Shown here: positions 26,147 through 34,823 of the stretch, piece by piece
Layout: the number at the start of each line of letters is the position of its first letter
Position numbering within the stretch: the stretch's first letter is position 1
Source: Marinosulfonomonas sp.
Lineage (GTDB): Bacteria; Pseudomonadota; Alphaproteobacteria; Rhodobacterales; Rhodobacteraceae
Direction of reading: 5' to 3'
NCBI GenBank assembly: GCA_026984915.1
Contig: JALSRG010000056.1
Location: 1-64,000 of the forward strand
DNA length: 64,000 nt
The notes under the pieces: model-generated
Database searches by the model: none
Told to the model about the DNA's origin: nothing
The model's input: only the letters and a program-made list of their open reading frames with translations
Program-made: the position numbers and the translations under genes

Positions 26147-28347
26147 GCGATTTTTCCTATTCCGTAGACAGCGATGGCGTCGCCACGATCACCTGGGATG
26201 TGCCGGGCAAATCCATGAATGTCATGTCTCTCGAAGGCTTTCGCGAACTGAATGATCACATCGACAATGCCTTGGCTGACGACAAGGTAAAAGGCATTGT
26301 CATCACCTCTGGCAAAGACAGCTTTGCCGGGGGGATGGATCTGAACATCATTGCCGGCATGAAGGAATCGGGCGGCAAAAACCCGGCTCAGGGGATCTTT
26401 GATGGCGTCATGTCCATGCATATGATCCTGCGCAAGATCGAGCGCGCGGGCATGGACCCGAAAACCAACAAGGGCGGCAAGCCGGTTGCAGCGGCACTGC
26501 CGGGTACTGCTCTGGGCATCGGGCTCGAACTGCCGCTCGCCTGTCACCGCATTTTTGCCGCTGATAACCCCAAGGCCAAAATCGGCTTGCCCGAAATCAT
26601 GGTGGGTATTTTTCCCGGTGGTGGCGGCACAACCCGACTTGTACGCAAACTGGGTGTGATGGCAGCCTCTCCCCTGTTGCTCGAAGGAAAACTCAACGAT
26701 CCCCTGCGCGCCAAATCGGCCGGTGTGATTGACGAGGTCGTTCCCGCCGAAGACCTGCTTTCGGCAGCAAAAGACTGGGTATTGAAGGCAACGGATAGCG
26801 ATATCGTCAAACCCTGGGATCAGAAGGGCTATAAATTTCCCGGCGGGGCGCCTTACCACCCGGCCGGATATATGACCTTTGTCGGGGCAAACGCCATGGT
26901 CAACGGCAAGACCATGGGGGTTTATCCGGCACCAAAGGCGCTGCTTTCCGCAGTGTATGAGGGGGCGTTGGTGCCCTTTGACACGGCCATCAGGATCGAG
27001 GCACGCTGGTTTACCAACCTGTTGATGAACCCGTCCTCCAGTGCCATGATCCGCAGCCTGTTCATCAACAAGGAAGCGCTGGAAAAAGGTGCCAACCGGC
27101 CCAGGGAAATTGCGCCGCAACAGGTGAAGAAACTCGGGGTCATGGGGGCCGGCATGATGGGGGCCGGTATTGCACTTGTCTCCGCCATGGCCGGAATAGA
27201 TGTGGTGCTGATCGACCAGGCGCAGGAAGCTGCGGACCGCGGCAAGGCTTACTCGGAAAGCTATCTCGACAAGGGAATCGCCCGAAAGAAAACCACACCC
27301 GAAAAGAAAAAAGAGGTGCTGGAACGGATCAATGCCACGACAGATTATGCTGCCCTGAAAGGCTGCGACCTGATCGTCGAGGCTGTGTTTGAAGACCCGA
27401 AGATCAAGGCCGAAGTCACCAAAGCTGTTGAAGCCGTGGTTGGCGACGATTGCATCTTCGCCACCAACACCTCTACCCTGCCGATTTCCGATCTGGCCAA
27501 GGCCAGCAAGCGCCCAGAGCAGTTCATCGGCATTCATTTCTTTTCGCCGGTCGAAAAGATGCTGCTGGTGGAAATCATCAAGGGCAGGGAAACCGGTGAC
27601 CGGGCCGTGGCCAAGGCGCTGGATTTCGTGCGCCAAATCCGCAAAACCCCGATCGTGGTCAACGATGCGCGCTTCTTTTACGCCAACCGCTGCATCATCC
27701 CCTATATCAACGAAGGCATTCGCATGGTGAAAGAAGGGGTGAAACCGCCGCTGGTGGAAAACGCCGCCAAGCTGGTGGGCATGCCCTTGGGGCCTTTGCA
27801 ACTCGTTGATGAAACCTCGATTGATCTGGGGGTGAAAATCGCCAAGGCGACCCGTGCCGCCATGGGGGATGCCTATCCTGATGGTGCTGTGGACGAAGTT
27901 CTGTTCTGGATGGCTGACGAGGGCCGTTTGGGCCGCAAGACAAAGGCCGGGTTTTATGCCTATGACGAAAAAGGCAAGCGGATCGGCCTCTGGGACGGGC
28001 TGGCCAAGAAATATCCGCCTGCCGACGTGCAACCCGATGTCCACGAGGTTCAGCATCGTTTGCTGATGGCGCAGGTTCTGGAGGCCGTGCGCGCGCTGGA
28101 GGAAGGCGTGCTGGAAGACATCCGCGAGGGCGACGTCGGCGCAATCCTCGGTTGGGGCTTTGCACCCTGGTCGGGCGGGCCATTCAGCTGGCTTGACATG
28201 ATCGGAGCTGGCAAGGCTGTGGAAATCTGCGATCATCTCAGCAAAACCTATGGGGAACGGTTCACCGCACCGGCCCTGCTGCGGGAAATGGCAGAAAAAG
28301 GGGAAACCTTCTATGGTCGGTTCGCCCCTCAGGCCAAAGCGGCCTGA
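26143..28347 (+). CDS. fadB: Multifunctional FadB/FadJ-type enoyl-CoA hydratase and 3-hydroxyacyl-CoA dehydrogenase
   Basis: A 734-residue two-part enzyme. Residues ~1-290 are a crotonase domain (GKDSFAGGMDLN oxyanion region, GLPEIMVGIFPGGGGTTRL), hydrating trans-2-enoyl-CoA. From ~325 an NAD-binding Rossmann motif KLGVMGAGMMGAGIALVSAM begins the dehydrogenase, with FATNTSTLPISDLA, GIHFFSPVEKMLLVEII and a C-terminal dimer domain ending in GWGFAPWSGGPFSWLD. It acts with the thiolase as the trifunctional beta-oxidation complex. Coupled to the cupin by ATGA. Confidence 0.96.
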   Translation: MSDFSYSVDSDGVATITWDVPGKSMNVMSLEGFRELNDHIDNALADDKVKGIVITSGKDSFAGGMDLNIIAGMKESGGKNPAQGIFDGVMSMHMILRKIERAGMDPKTNKGGKPVAAALPGTALGIGLELPLACHRIFAADNPKAKIGLPEIMVGIFPGGGGTTRLVRKLGVMAASPLLLEGKLNDPLRAKSAGVIDEVVPAEDLLSAAKDWVLKATDSDIVKPWDQKGYKFPGGAPYHPAGYMTFVGANAMVNGKTMGVYPAPKALLSAVYEGALVPFDTAIRIEARWFTNLLMNPSSSAMIRSLFINKEALEKGANRPREIAPQQVKKLGVMGAGMMGAGIALVSAMAGIDVVLIDQAQEAADRGKAYSESYLDKGIARKKTTPEKKKEVLERINATTDYAALKGCDLIVEAVFEDPKIKAEVTKAVEAVVGDDCIFATNTSTLPISDLAKASKRPEQFIGIHFFSPVEKMLLVEIIKGRETGDRAVAKALDFVRQIRKTPIVVNDARFFYANRCIIPYINEGIRMVKEGVKPPLVENAAKLVGMPLGPLQLVDETSIDLGVKIAKATRAAMGDAYPDGAVDEVLFWMADEGRLGRKTKAGFYAYDEKGKRIGLWDGLAKKYPPADVQPDVHEVQHRLLMAQVLEAVRALEEGVLEDIREGDVGAILGWGFAPWSGGPFSWLDMIGAGKAVEICDHLSKTYGERFTAPALLREMAEKGETFYGRFAPQAKAA

Positions 28348-28353
28348 TTACCC

Positions 28354-28392
28354 GCGGGCCTGACGATCCGGCAACACCTTCGTCGGGCCCGC
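28354..28392. terminator. Large stem-loop after fadB
   Basis: GCGGGCCTGACGA pairs with TCGTCGGGCCCGC over 13 positions (one G-T) around a 13-base loop, seven bases after the fadB stop. There is no U-run, so it may act as a rho-linked or mRNA-end stabilising structure, or serve as a bidirectional barrier to the convergent Hint-like gene. A second hairpin (GGAGGGGC/GCCCCTCC, 28596-28620) lies just beyond that gene's stop. Confidence 0.6.
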
Positions 28393-28637
28393 TGCATCCA
28401 TGTCATTAAAGCCTGTTGACGTTCACCGGATACGGAAATTTCTGCGCGCATTCAGGCAGTAGAAACCACGCCAATTGTTCGCTAATTCGCAACAGTTTAG
28501 AGGCAAATTTAATAAAAATAAGGCACATTCCGGCCGAGTTGGAAGGTGTTCACAGGATAACTGGCCACTTTGCACCCTCGGCGGCCTTCGCCTTCGGAGG
28601 GGCAGTGAGGCCGCCCCTCCCGAAAGATCACAGCGTT

Positions 28638-29306
28638 TCAGGCCGCGATCTTCTGTTGCTTCAACCAATCAAATGCGCCTGGCATGGTTTCACGTTCTGC
28701 CATGATGCGTTGCAACAGGGTCTGCGCCGATTTCGGCCCGAGTTGGGTGAAGAAATCGCTGTTTACATCCGGTTTCACCGCGCAGTGAAACAACACCCCA
28801 CTGTTGGCGTAAATCAGTTCCTCATCGGCAAAGCCAAGCGAAACAGCACAGGTGCGATGCCCTCCAAAGAAACGGCGGATGCCGCAATAGCCGTCCATTG
28901 CCTGTGCCGGTACCAGAACACTTGTTCCGCCAAAATATTTTTCAACAACCGGATCTTCAATCATAACCTGTTGATTATCCAGCAAGAAAAGCGCGTCGCA
29001 GTTTCCAAGCGCACCACCCGGAACATGCAGAACACCCCGGCGGGCCATCGCTTCGGCCGAAATTGCGATCCGTTGCAGGCGGGTTATTGACTGAAGACCA
29101 CCGTCATAGGTCTGGACACGCTCACCCAGCCGCAAGGTTTCCACTGGCTGCCAGCCGCAATCGGTCTCAACGAGCGTTCCGGCAACCAGCCCCGTCAGCC
29201 CGTCGCTGTGGGGCATGCTGCGCACCGACACTTGCTGATCCTGATGAGCATGGGCTTCGGTTGCAGGGGCACAATTTTCAAAACTGTCTTGTTTGGCAAC
29301 GAACAT
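28638..29306 (-). CDS. Hint-domain (hedgehog/intein-like) protein, probably non-splicing
   Basis: A 222-residue protein with a Hint_2-type domain: TGLVAGTLVETDCGWQPVETLRLGERVQTYDGG is block A (here only its core GLVAGTLVET and WQPVETLRLGERV are noted), followed by a mixed beta region and FGGTSVLVPAQAMDG, then an AGRTC-like patch. The position of the catalytic first Cys is Gly, and no N/C-terminal Asn-Cys pair follows, so autoprocessing looks lost. The chosen ATG has AAGGAGAT seven bases upstream; upstream in-frame starts have none. Stands alone on the minus strand amid plus-strand fatty-acid genes. Confidence 0.82.
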   Translation of the reverse strand: MFVAKQDSFENCAPATEAHAHQDQQVSVRSMPHSDGLTGLVAGTLVETDCGWQPVETLRLGERVQTYDGGLQSITRLQRIAISAEAMARRGVLHVPGGALGNCDALFLLDNQQVMIEDPVVEKYFGGTSVLVPAQAMDGYCGIRRFFGGHRTCAVSLGFADEELIYANSGVLFHCAVKPDVNSDFFTQLGPKSAQTLLQRIMAERETMPGAFDWLKQQKIAA

Positions 29307-29591
29307 TTCATATCTCCTTGGTTTCATTTCCGCGTTGTCTGCCGAGGTCGTTAGGACCTGTGGCGATACACTCAAGCAAGCGACCAGAATTCGCCGTAAT
29401 TTCGTCATACTTGCGGCGTTGCCAAGGCAGTGTTTCCAGATCATGAACAATTGGCGCGACCGAACCGGCATGAATGCGGGAATGCAAACGCCCGTTAAGC
29501 AGGCGCTAACCATAATAGGGTTGATGCAAGTGTATCGTTGCGGTGAATACACGTGATTCGGGCGGTTTACACGCCGGCCCAAGCCCCGAAA

Positions 29592-30242
29592 CTATCCAAA
29601 CCGGTAACCAAACCGGGCGATGTCAGCGCCACACAGTTCAGCAACAAGCCGCGCGTCTGCGTCGTTATAATATTCCCGATAGTCTTTCTTGCGCTCGGAG
29701 GCATTCACATGTTGCAGCGGGCCAATCTGAAACCCCAGATGTTCTTGCAACGGCTTTATATCCTCTTCCAGGTGCTCCAGCCGGACAAACAGATCACACC
29801 GTTCCTTGCCGGACCGGTCACGCACATAGTGGCCATATGGCGAAGCACGCGTGGTCAGGCCTATGTACTCATGGTTCAGAAAATCACTGAAATCATGCTT
29901 CCGGGCCAGCGAAACCGCCGGATGATCGAAATTTTGCCTGCGCAGCCAGTGGTAATAACTGACCATCCGGTCCCACGGGTTGCGCACCAGGGTAAAGATG
30001 AAAAAACTGTCAATTTCCTCGGGCTCCAGCAACCCATAGATGTCGGTCAGCCGCGCGTGTTTCCACAAACGGCCGGCGCTTGTGACCCCGTGCAAACGCT
30101 TGCGCCTCTTCTTTGCCTTTGGCGTATCCCCGATCAGAATATCGTCTTTCATCGCTCGCCCCTCCAGCGCCAGCGTCAGGGATGTGCCGCCGGTTTTCGG
30201 AATATGAACAAAAATATAGCGACGTCCGCGCGAAATGATCAT
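29592..30242 (-). CDS. Sulfotransferase family 2 domain protein
   Basis: A 216-residue PAPS-dependent sulfotransferase of the carbohydrate type. The 5'-phosphosulfate loop is FVHIPKTGGTSL at residues ~11-22, and the 3'-phosphate site is FTLVRNPWDRMVSYYHWLR. Such enzymes sulfate polysaccharides or small molecules; in Rhodobacterales they are often associated with surface polysaccharides. It begins just upstream of the Hint-like gene on the same strand, with a 285-base gap. A third-generation partner (export or glycan gene) is not seen. Confidence 0.9.
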   Translation of the reverse strand: MIISRGRRYIFVHIPKTGGTSLTLALEGRAMKDDILIGDTPKAKKRRKRLHGVTSAGRLWKHARLTDIYGLLEPEEIDSFFIFTLVRNPWDRMVSYYHWLRRQNFDHPAVSLARKHDFSDFLNHEYIGLTTRASPYGHYVRDRSGKERCDLFVRLEHLEEDIKPLQEHLGFQIGPLQHVNASERKKDYREYYNDADARLVAELCGADIARFGYRFG

Positions 30243-30358
30243 GCTCCATCCCTACCCCAGCAATTCTGGCGTGACCAGCCGACGATAGCATTTGCATTTC
30301 GCCCCGCATGGTTATTAATCTTTGTGCCACAACACCTGCGATTAATGGGAGGGATGAT

Positions 30359-31990
30359 ATGGGCTGGCTTGCTGATGAAACCGGGCTTGAAAAGACGCAG
30401 GCAAATTTTGTGGCCCTGACCCCGCTGTCCCACCTCAGGCGGGCGGCCATCATTTACCCCGAACACGAGGCTGTCGTGTACCGCGACACCAGCCTGACCT
30501 ACAGCGAATACCACACGCGGGTCAGCCGTCTGGCCTCTGCTCTGACGAACCTGGGCATTTGCCCGGGGGACGTGGTTGCCACCATCCTGCCGAATGTCCC
30601 GGCCCAGGCCGAGGCACATTTTGGCGTCCCGGCCGCAGGGGCCGTGCTCAATACGATCAACACCCGGCTCGATGCCGATACGGTGGCCTATATTCTGGAT
30701 CATGGCGGGGCAAAACTGTTGCTGGTCGACACCCAGTTCCTGCCGATGGCACTTCAGGCCATTTCCAGGATGGACGGGCCGCCGCCGGCGGTTATCGAGG
30801 TTGCCGATGCTGCCGCCGGCCATCCTGCCGCCGGCAACCATACGGAATATGAGCAAATGCTGGCCGCCGCCGATCCGCAATTCGAATGGATCATGCCGCA
30901 GGACGAATGGGAAAGCCTCGCACTCAACTATACATCGGGCACCACGGGACGCCCCAAAGGCGTGGTCTACCATCACCGTGGCGCATATCTGATGACCATG
31001 GGCACCGCCGTTTGCTGGCCGGTTCCCAACGGGGCACGCTATCTGGCAATCGTGCCGCTGTTTCATTGCAACGGCTGGAACCATACCTGGATGATGCCGA
31101 TGGTCGGCGGCACACTTGTTTGCCTGCGCGATATTACCGCCGCAGCAATTTACGATGCCATTGCCGATCATGGCGTTACCCATTTCGGGGCGGCGCCGAT
31201 CGTTCTCAACACCATCATAAATGCCGATGACAGCGACCGCCGCCCGTTCAGCCATGTGGTCGAGGTGTTCACCGCCGGCGCCCCACCCCCCGCGGCAACG
31301 CTGAAGGCGATCGAGCCGCTGGGGTTTCACGTGACCCAGGTTTACGGGCTGACCGAAACCTATGGTGCGGTCACCGAATGCCTGTGGCAGGGCGACAAAT
31401 GGGATGATCTGCCGGACGAGGAAAAATACGCGATCAAGGCACGCACCGGTGTTGCCATGCCGATGATGGAGCACATCACCGTGAAAGACCCCGAAACCAT
31501 GCAGCAGGTGCCCATGGACGGCGAAACCACCGGCGAGGTGATGATCCGCGGCAATTGCGTCATGAAGGGCTATCTGAAAAATCCGCAGGCCACGGCCGAG
31601 GCGTTTGAAGGTGGCTATTTCCACTCTGGTGACATCGCCTATCAGTTTCCCGACAGCTACATAAAGATCACCGACCGTTCAAAAGACATCATCATTTCCG
31701 GCGGTGAAAACATCAGTTCGGTCGAGGTCGAGGGCGCCTTGATGCACCATCCGGCTGTCAGCATCTGCGCCGTCGTTGCCAAACCCGACGAAAAGTGGGG
31801 CGAGGTGCCTTGCGCCTTTGTCGAACTCAAGCCCGGCGAGACCGTGACAGAGGCGGATCTGATCGCCTTCGTGCGGGCCAGCCTGGCCGGGTTCAAGACA
31901 CCAAAGCGGGTTGTGTTTCAGGAACTGCCAAAGACCTCGACCGGTAAAATCCAGAAATTCGAGCTGCGCAAGGCCGCAAAAAATCTGTGA
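30359..31990 (+). CDS. Acyl-CoA ligase (AMP-forming), DmdB-like
   Basis: A 543-residue ANL-superfamily ligase: ALNYTSGTTGRPKGVVYHH (P-loop), FGAAPIVLNTI, VYGLTETYGA, DRSKDIIISGGENISSVEVE and the catalytic lysine in LPKTSTGKIQKFELRK. The size and motifs match the medium-chain/methylmercaptopropionate CoA ligase group. GGGAGGGA lies before the ATG. It is divergent from the sulfotransferase, 56 bases downstream of a shared promoter area, and supplies acyl-CoA for the neighbouring beta-oxidation genes. Confidence 0.92.
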   Translation: MGWLADETGLEKTQANFVALTPLSHLRRAAIIYPEHEAVVYRDTSLTYSEYHTRVSRLASALTNLGICPGDVVATILPNVPAQAEAHFGVPAAGAVLNTINTRLDADTVAYILDHGGAKLLLVDTQFLPMALQAISRMDGPPPAVIEVADAAAGHPAAGNHTEYEQMLAAADPQFEWIMPQDEWESLALNYTSGTTGRPKGVVYHHRGAYLMTMGTAVCWPVPNGARYLAIVPLFHCNGWNHTWMMPMVGGTLVCLRDITAAAIYDAIADHGVTHFGAAPIVLNTIINADDSDRRPFSHVVEVFTAGAPPPAATLKAIEPLGFHVTQVYGLTETYGAVTECLWQGDKWDDLPDEEKYAIKARTGVAMPMMEHITVKDPETMQQVPMDGETTGEVMIRGNCVMKGYLKNPQATAEAFEGGYFHSGDIAYQFPDSYIKITDRSKDIIISGGENISSVEVEGALMHHPAVSICAVVAKPDEKWGEVPCAFVELKPGETVTEADLIAFVRASLAGFKTPKRVVFQELPKTSTGKIQKFELRKAAKNL

Positions 31991-32062
31991 TTGTTGTGAT
32001 GCGCGCCTTCTCGCGCTATTGTGCCGCATAACGAGGCAAACGAGCAGGGCCCGCACGGCAAA

Positions 32063-33142
32063 ATGACCGCGCTTTCGCAATATGAACGGCTGGAAAGTAC
32101 CGGCCTCTGGCGGCCGCCATCCAACCCGCAGGGAGAGGGTGACGGCAGCAGTGCTGCACCCGCGAGCGGCACGCACACCACCCCGCAAAGGCGTGAGGTT
32201 TTCGTGTCCTTCGGCAGTGCCACGCTTGTGCTGAGTGACAAGAACGGCACCGCCCTGACGCATTGGTCTTTGCCGGCGATCGACCGGCTCAACCCCGGCA
32301 AGCACCCCGCCCTGTTCACGCCCGACCCCAATTCGGGCGAAACACTGGAGCTTGAAGACAGCGATATGATCTCGGCCATTGAAAAAGTGCGCCGGGCCAT
32401 TTCCCGGACGCAACCGCGATCCGGACGCCTGCGGTTTTTTCTGACAGCCGCATTTTTGCTGCTTGTTCTGGGGCTTGCCGTATTCTGGCTGCCCGGTGCC
32501 TTGATCCGGCAAACGGCCAGGGTCGTGCCGGACGCCAAGCGCACTGAAATCGGCAAGGCCCTGCTGGCCAACATTACCCGGGTTTCCGGCGCCCCATGCA
32601 GCGGGCGCTACAGCGACAAGGCCCTTGCGCAATTGTCGGCCCGTCTCACCATGACCGGAACCCGCCCGCAGCGGCTTCTTGTGTTACCGGCCGGCGTCAC
32701 CGCAACCCAGCACCTTCCGGGCAATATCATGATCCTGAACCGGTCTCTGGTCGAAGACTATGACGATCCCGATGTCGTGGCCGGATACATACTGGCCGAG
32801 CAACTGCGCGCCCAAAAGCTGGACCCGTTGCAGCGGCTTTTGCATTCCGTCGGCCTGATCCCCACCGTGCAACTCCTGACGACGGGCGAATTGCCAAAGG
32901 ACGCGCTGGAACGCTATGCGGAAACGCTGCTGACCGTGCCCGCTACCCCGATCAGCGATCAGGCGCTTCTGGCACGATTTGAGCAAACCGGGCTGCGCAG
33001 CGCGCCCTATGCGTATGCACTTGATATAACCGGGGAAACGACGCTTGGTCTGATCGAGGCGGACCCCTATCGCACAAAACCCGAGAAACCGGTGCTGTCA
33101 GATGATGACTGGGTCAGCCTGCAGGGCATTTGCGGTGAATAG
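32063..33142 (+). CDS. Membrane protein resembling an inactive M48 peptidase
   Basis: A 359-residue protein. The N-terminal ~95 residues are polar, then one transmembrane segment FFLTAAFLLLVLGLAVFWLP, then a domain of ~230 residues. In it NIMILNRSLVEDYDDPDVVAGYILAEQLRAQKLD has the layout of M48 zinc peptidases (position of the HExxH helix), but HELGH is replaced by AEQLR, so the metal site is lost. The start at 32063 precedes the conserved-looking MTALSQYERLES; a weak earlier GTG exists. Probably a conserved Rhodobacterales protein, function unknown. Confidence 0.78.
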   Translation: MTALSQYERLESTGLWRPPSNPQGEGDGSSAAPASGTHTTPQRREVFVSFGSATLVLSDKNGTALTHWSLPAIDRLNPGKHPALFTPDPNSGETLELEDSDMISAIEKVRRAISRTQPRSGRLRFFLTAAFLLLVLGLAVFWLPGALIRQTARVVPDAKRTEIGKALLANITRVSGAPCSGRYSDKALAQLSARLTMTGTRPQRLLVLPAGVTATQHLPGNIMILNRSLVEDYDDPDVVAGYILAEQLRAQKLDPLQRLLHSVGLIPTVQLLTTGELPKDALERYAETLLTVPATPISDQALLARFEQTGLRSAPYAYALDITGETTLGLIEADPYRTKPEKPVLSDDDWVSLQGICGE

Positions 33143-33405
33143 GCCGACAGGGAACGCGTCACTCACACCCCGCAACCGGCTGCGACCAAAGCCGCTGGCC
33201 GGAGAACAATAACATCTTCCAGATACATAAGGCTCAGAACCTGTTGATCCATGGTTCGCATCATTGGACGGCAAGCCACCCTGGATTGCCCGCAATCCGG
33301 TTCGCGCCCGACTCCGCCCCCGCCCCCCGACTTCGCCCCAAGGCGTAGACCCATAAACCACACGCCACCGGTTTGCCGGTTTATGAGGCAAGGCGCTGGT
33401 TATTA
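33143..33405. other. Gene-free DNA left of the inverted-repeat element
   Basis: Together with the element to its right this forms a 510-base stretch without a convincing gene. It has a C-rich patch (33305-33330, GACTCCGCCCCCGCCCCCCG) and several short frames on both strands, none with a ribosome binding site or family resemblance. Confidence 0.4.
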
Positions 33406-33676
33406 CCCAGGGTCAGGCCCCATTAATCCTGCGCCGTTGGTTTGACAGATTTTTCTTCTGACCAGGCACATCTGCGCAGTAATAGTGGTTCTATTCCAAG
33501 CAGATGTAACGCAGTCAGAGGGAAAATCCGTCAAATCCGCCAGGACGCTGTTTTCCCTTCATCTCAGCGGCGTGACGCGCTTGACAATGGAACCACCATT
33601 GGCGGCGTGTGTCAAACCCCTGATACTTCAGGAAAACAGCGCCAACTGTGCAGGATTAATGGGTCCTGACCCTGGG
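33406..33676. mobile_element. MITE-like structured element, 271 bp with 27-bp inverted ends
   Basis: The left end (33406-33432) begins CCCAGGGTCAGGCCCCATTA and the right end (33650-33676) is its inverted copy with 26 of 27 positions identical. Inside are successive hairpins: CATCTGC/GCAGATG (33469-33506) enclosing AATAG/CTATT; AGGGAAAA/TTTTCCCT (33519-33558); TTGACA/TGTCAA (33581-33615) enclosing AATGG/CCATT; CCTGA/TCAGG (33619-33632). CGCTGTTTTCC (33546-33556) can instead pair with GGAAAACAGCG (33631-33641), so two folds compete. No transposase gene. No target-site duplication is evident. Confidence 0.75.
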
Positions 33677-34123
33677 CCGGGCCATCAGACGGCGCGGAAC
33701 GGTTCTGGCCCAGATCCTGTCCATCTGCACGTCACCTTGCGCCGTGCGCGGCCCGCGTTCAGGGTTGAGCCGCCCATCATTCCAGGCCCGGATATATCCC
33801 GGTGGCAGACGGTATTTCGCCCTGTAGGAGGAACCCGGTGCGCTTTGGCGGATCTGGTGCTGCGACGCGGGGCTTTTCATGGCCCGTGGCCGGCGGCATA
33901 GCTGTTTGTGATCCCGTCCCGCGCGGGCAACCCAGCCGGTTTTGCCATTCACCGAAACACGCACGTAAACGCAGCCGCGGCTGTCTACATATTCCTTGCC
34001 GGTATAACCCGCAGGAGGAAATTCAGCCGGAGGCGTCACACCGCCGCGTGATCCGGCATTGGCCAGGCCGCCTGCCAGAGAGGTCAGAAACAGTATTGTT
34101 GCGGCTACCTTCAACCGGTGCAT
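33656..34123 (-). CDS. Exported protein of the SPOR-linked Rhodobacterales type
   Basis: A 155-residue exported protein: a signal peptide (MHRLKVAATILFLTSLAGGL) with cleavage near ANAG, then EFPPAGYTGKEYVDSRGCVYVRV and GKTGWVARAGRDHKQLCRRP (two Cys likely disulfide-bonded), and a C-terminal PPGYIRAWNDGRLNPERGPRT. This pattern recalls Rhodobacterales SPOR-domain proteins, though the SPOR part itself is missing or shortened. The ATG at 34123 has GGAG six bases upstream. The last residues (ARPRVRTH) and the TAA stop lie inside the right end of the inverted-repeat element, so the 3' end was probably remodelled by it. Confidence 0.78.
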   Translation of the reverse strand: MHRLKVAATILFLTSLAGGLANAGSRGGVTPPAEFPPAGYTGKEYVDSRGCVYVRVSVNGKTGWVARAGRDHKQLCRRPRAMKSPASQHQIRQSAPGSSYRAKYRLPPGYIRAWNDGRLNPERGPRTAQGDVQMDRIWARTVPRRLMARPRVRTH

Positions 34124-34190
34124 CGGGGTCTCCATGGTTTTTGGGAAACATGCCGTTTCGGCTCCGGTTAGTAAAGTAAAGAGTTTTCAA

Positions 34191-34823
34191 CTATTTCGTA
34201 CCAAACATCCGGTCCCCGGCATCTCCCAGCCCCGGTACGATATAGCCGTGCTCGTTCAGCTTTTCATCGACAGCGGCGGTGACAATCGGCACATCCGGGT
34301 GCGCTTCCTTCATGCGGGCGATCCCCTCAGGGGCCGCCAGCAGACACAGAAAGCGGATGTTTTTTGCGCCGGCCTCTTTCAAAAGATCAATCGCCGCCAC
34401 CGAACTGTTGCCGGTTGCCAGCATCGGGTCGACCGCAATCACCAGACGGTCCTCCAGTTCGGTCGGCACCTTGAAATAGTATTGCACCGGTTGCAGGGTT
34501 TTTTCATCGCGGTAAAGGCCGACAAAACCGACCCGGGCCAGTGGGATCAGCTCCAGCACCCCGTCCAGAAGCCCGTTTCCGGCGCGCAGAATGGAAATCA
34601 GCGCCAGTTTCTTGCCCGCCAGAACCGGCGCATCCATCGCCTGTATCGGGGTTTCGATATGTTTTGTCGTCATGTCCAGTTCGCGTGTCACCTCATAGGC
34701 CAGCAACTGGCTGATTTCGCGCAGAAGCTGGCGAAACACCGCCGTCGAGGTTTCCTTTTCACGCATCAGCGTCAGTTTGTGCTGCACCAGCGGATGGGTA
34801 ACGACAGTCAGGTGTTCACTCAT
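34191..34823 (-). CDS. upp: Uracil phosphoribosyltransferase
   Basis: A 210-residue Upp converting uracil and PRPP to UMP. The PRPP loop is seen as [20 protein letters not shown], with the uracil-binding [16 protein letters not shown] at the C-terminus and [13 protein letters not shown] in the middle. It overlaps add by ATGA and ends the deoB-add-upp unit. Confidence 0.97.
   Translation of the reverse strand: MSEHLTVVTHPLVQHKLTLMREKETSTAVFRQLLREISQLLAYEVTRELDMTTKHIETPIQAMDAPVLAGKKLALISILRAGNGLLDGVLELIPLARVGFVGLYRDEKTLQPVQYYFKVPTELEDRLVIAVDPMLATGNSSVAAIDLLKEAGAKNIRFLCLLAAPEGIARMKEAHPDVPIVTAAVDEKLNEHGYIVPGLGDAGDRMFGTK

Noticed and set aside
26125-28236. Minus-strand frame of 703 codons
   Set aside because: It is the antisense of fadB, an obvious enzyme, and has no recognisable domain.
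30239-31624. Minus-strand frame of 461 codons opposite the second acyl-CoA ligase
   Set aside because: Antisense of a clear ANL ligase.
33163-33391. Short minus-strand frames left of the inverted-repeat element
   Set aside because: Gly/Arg-rich translation from a C-rich patch, no start signal.
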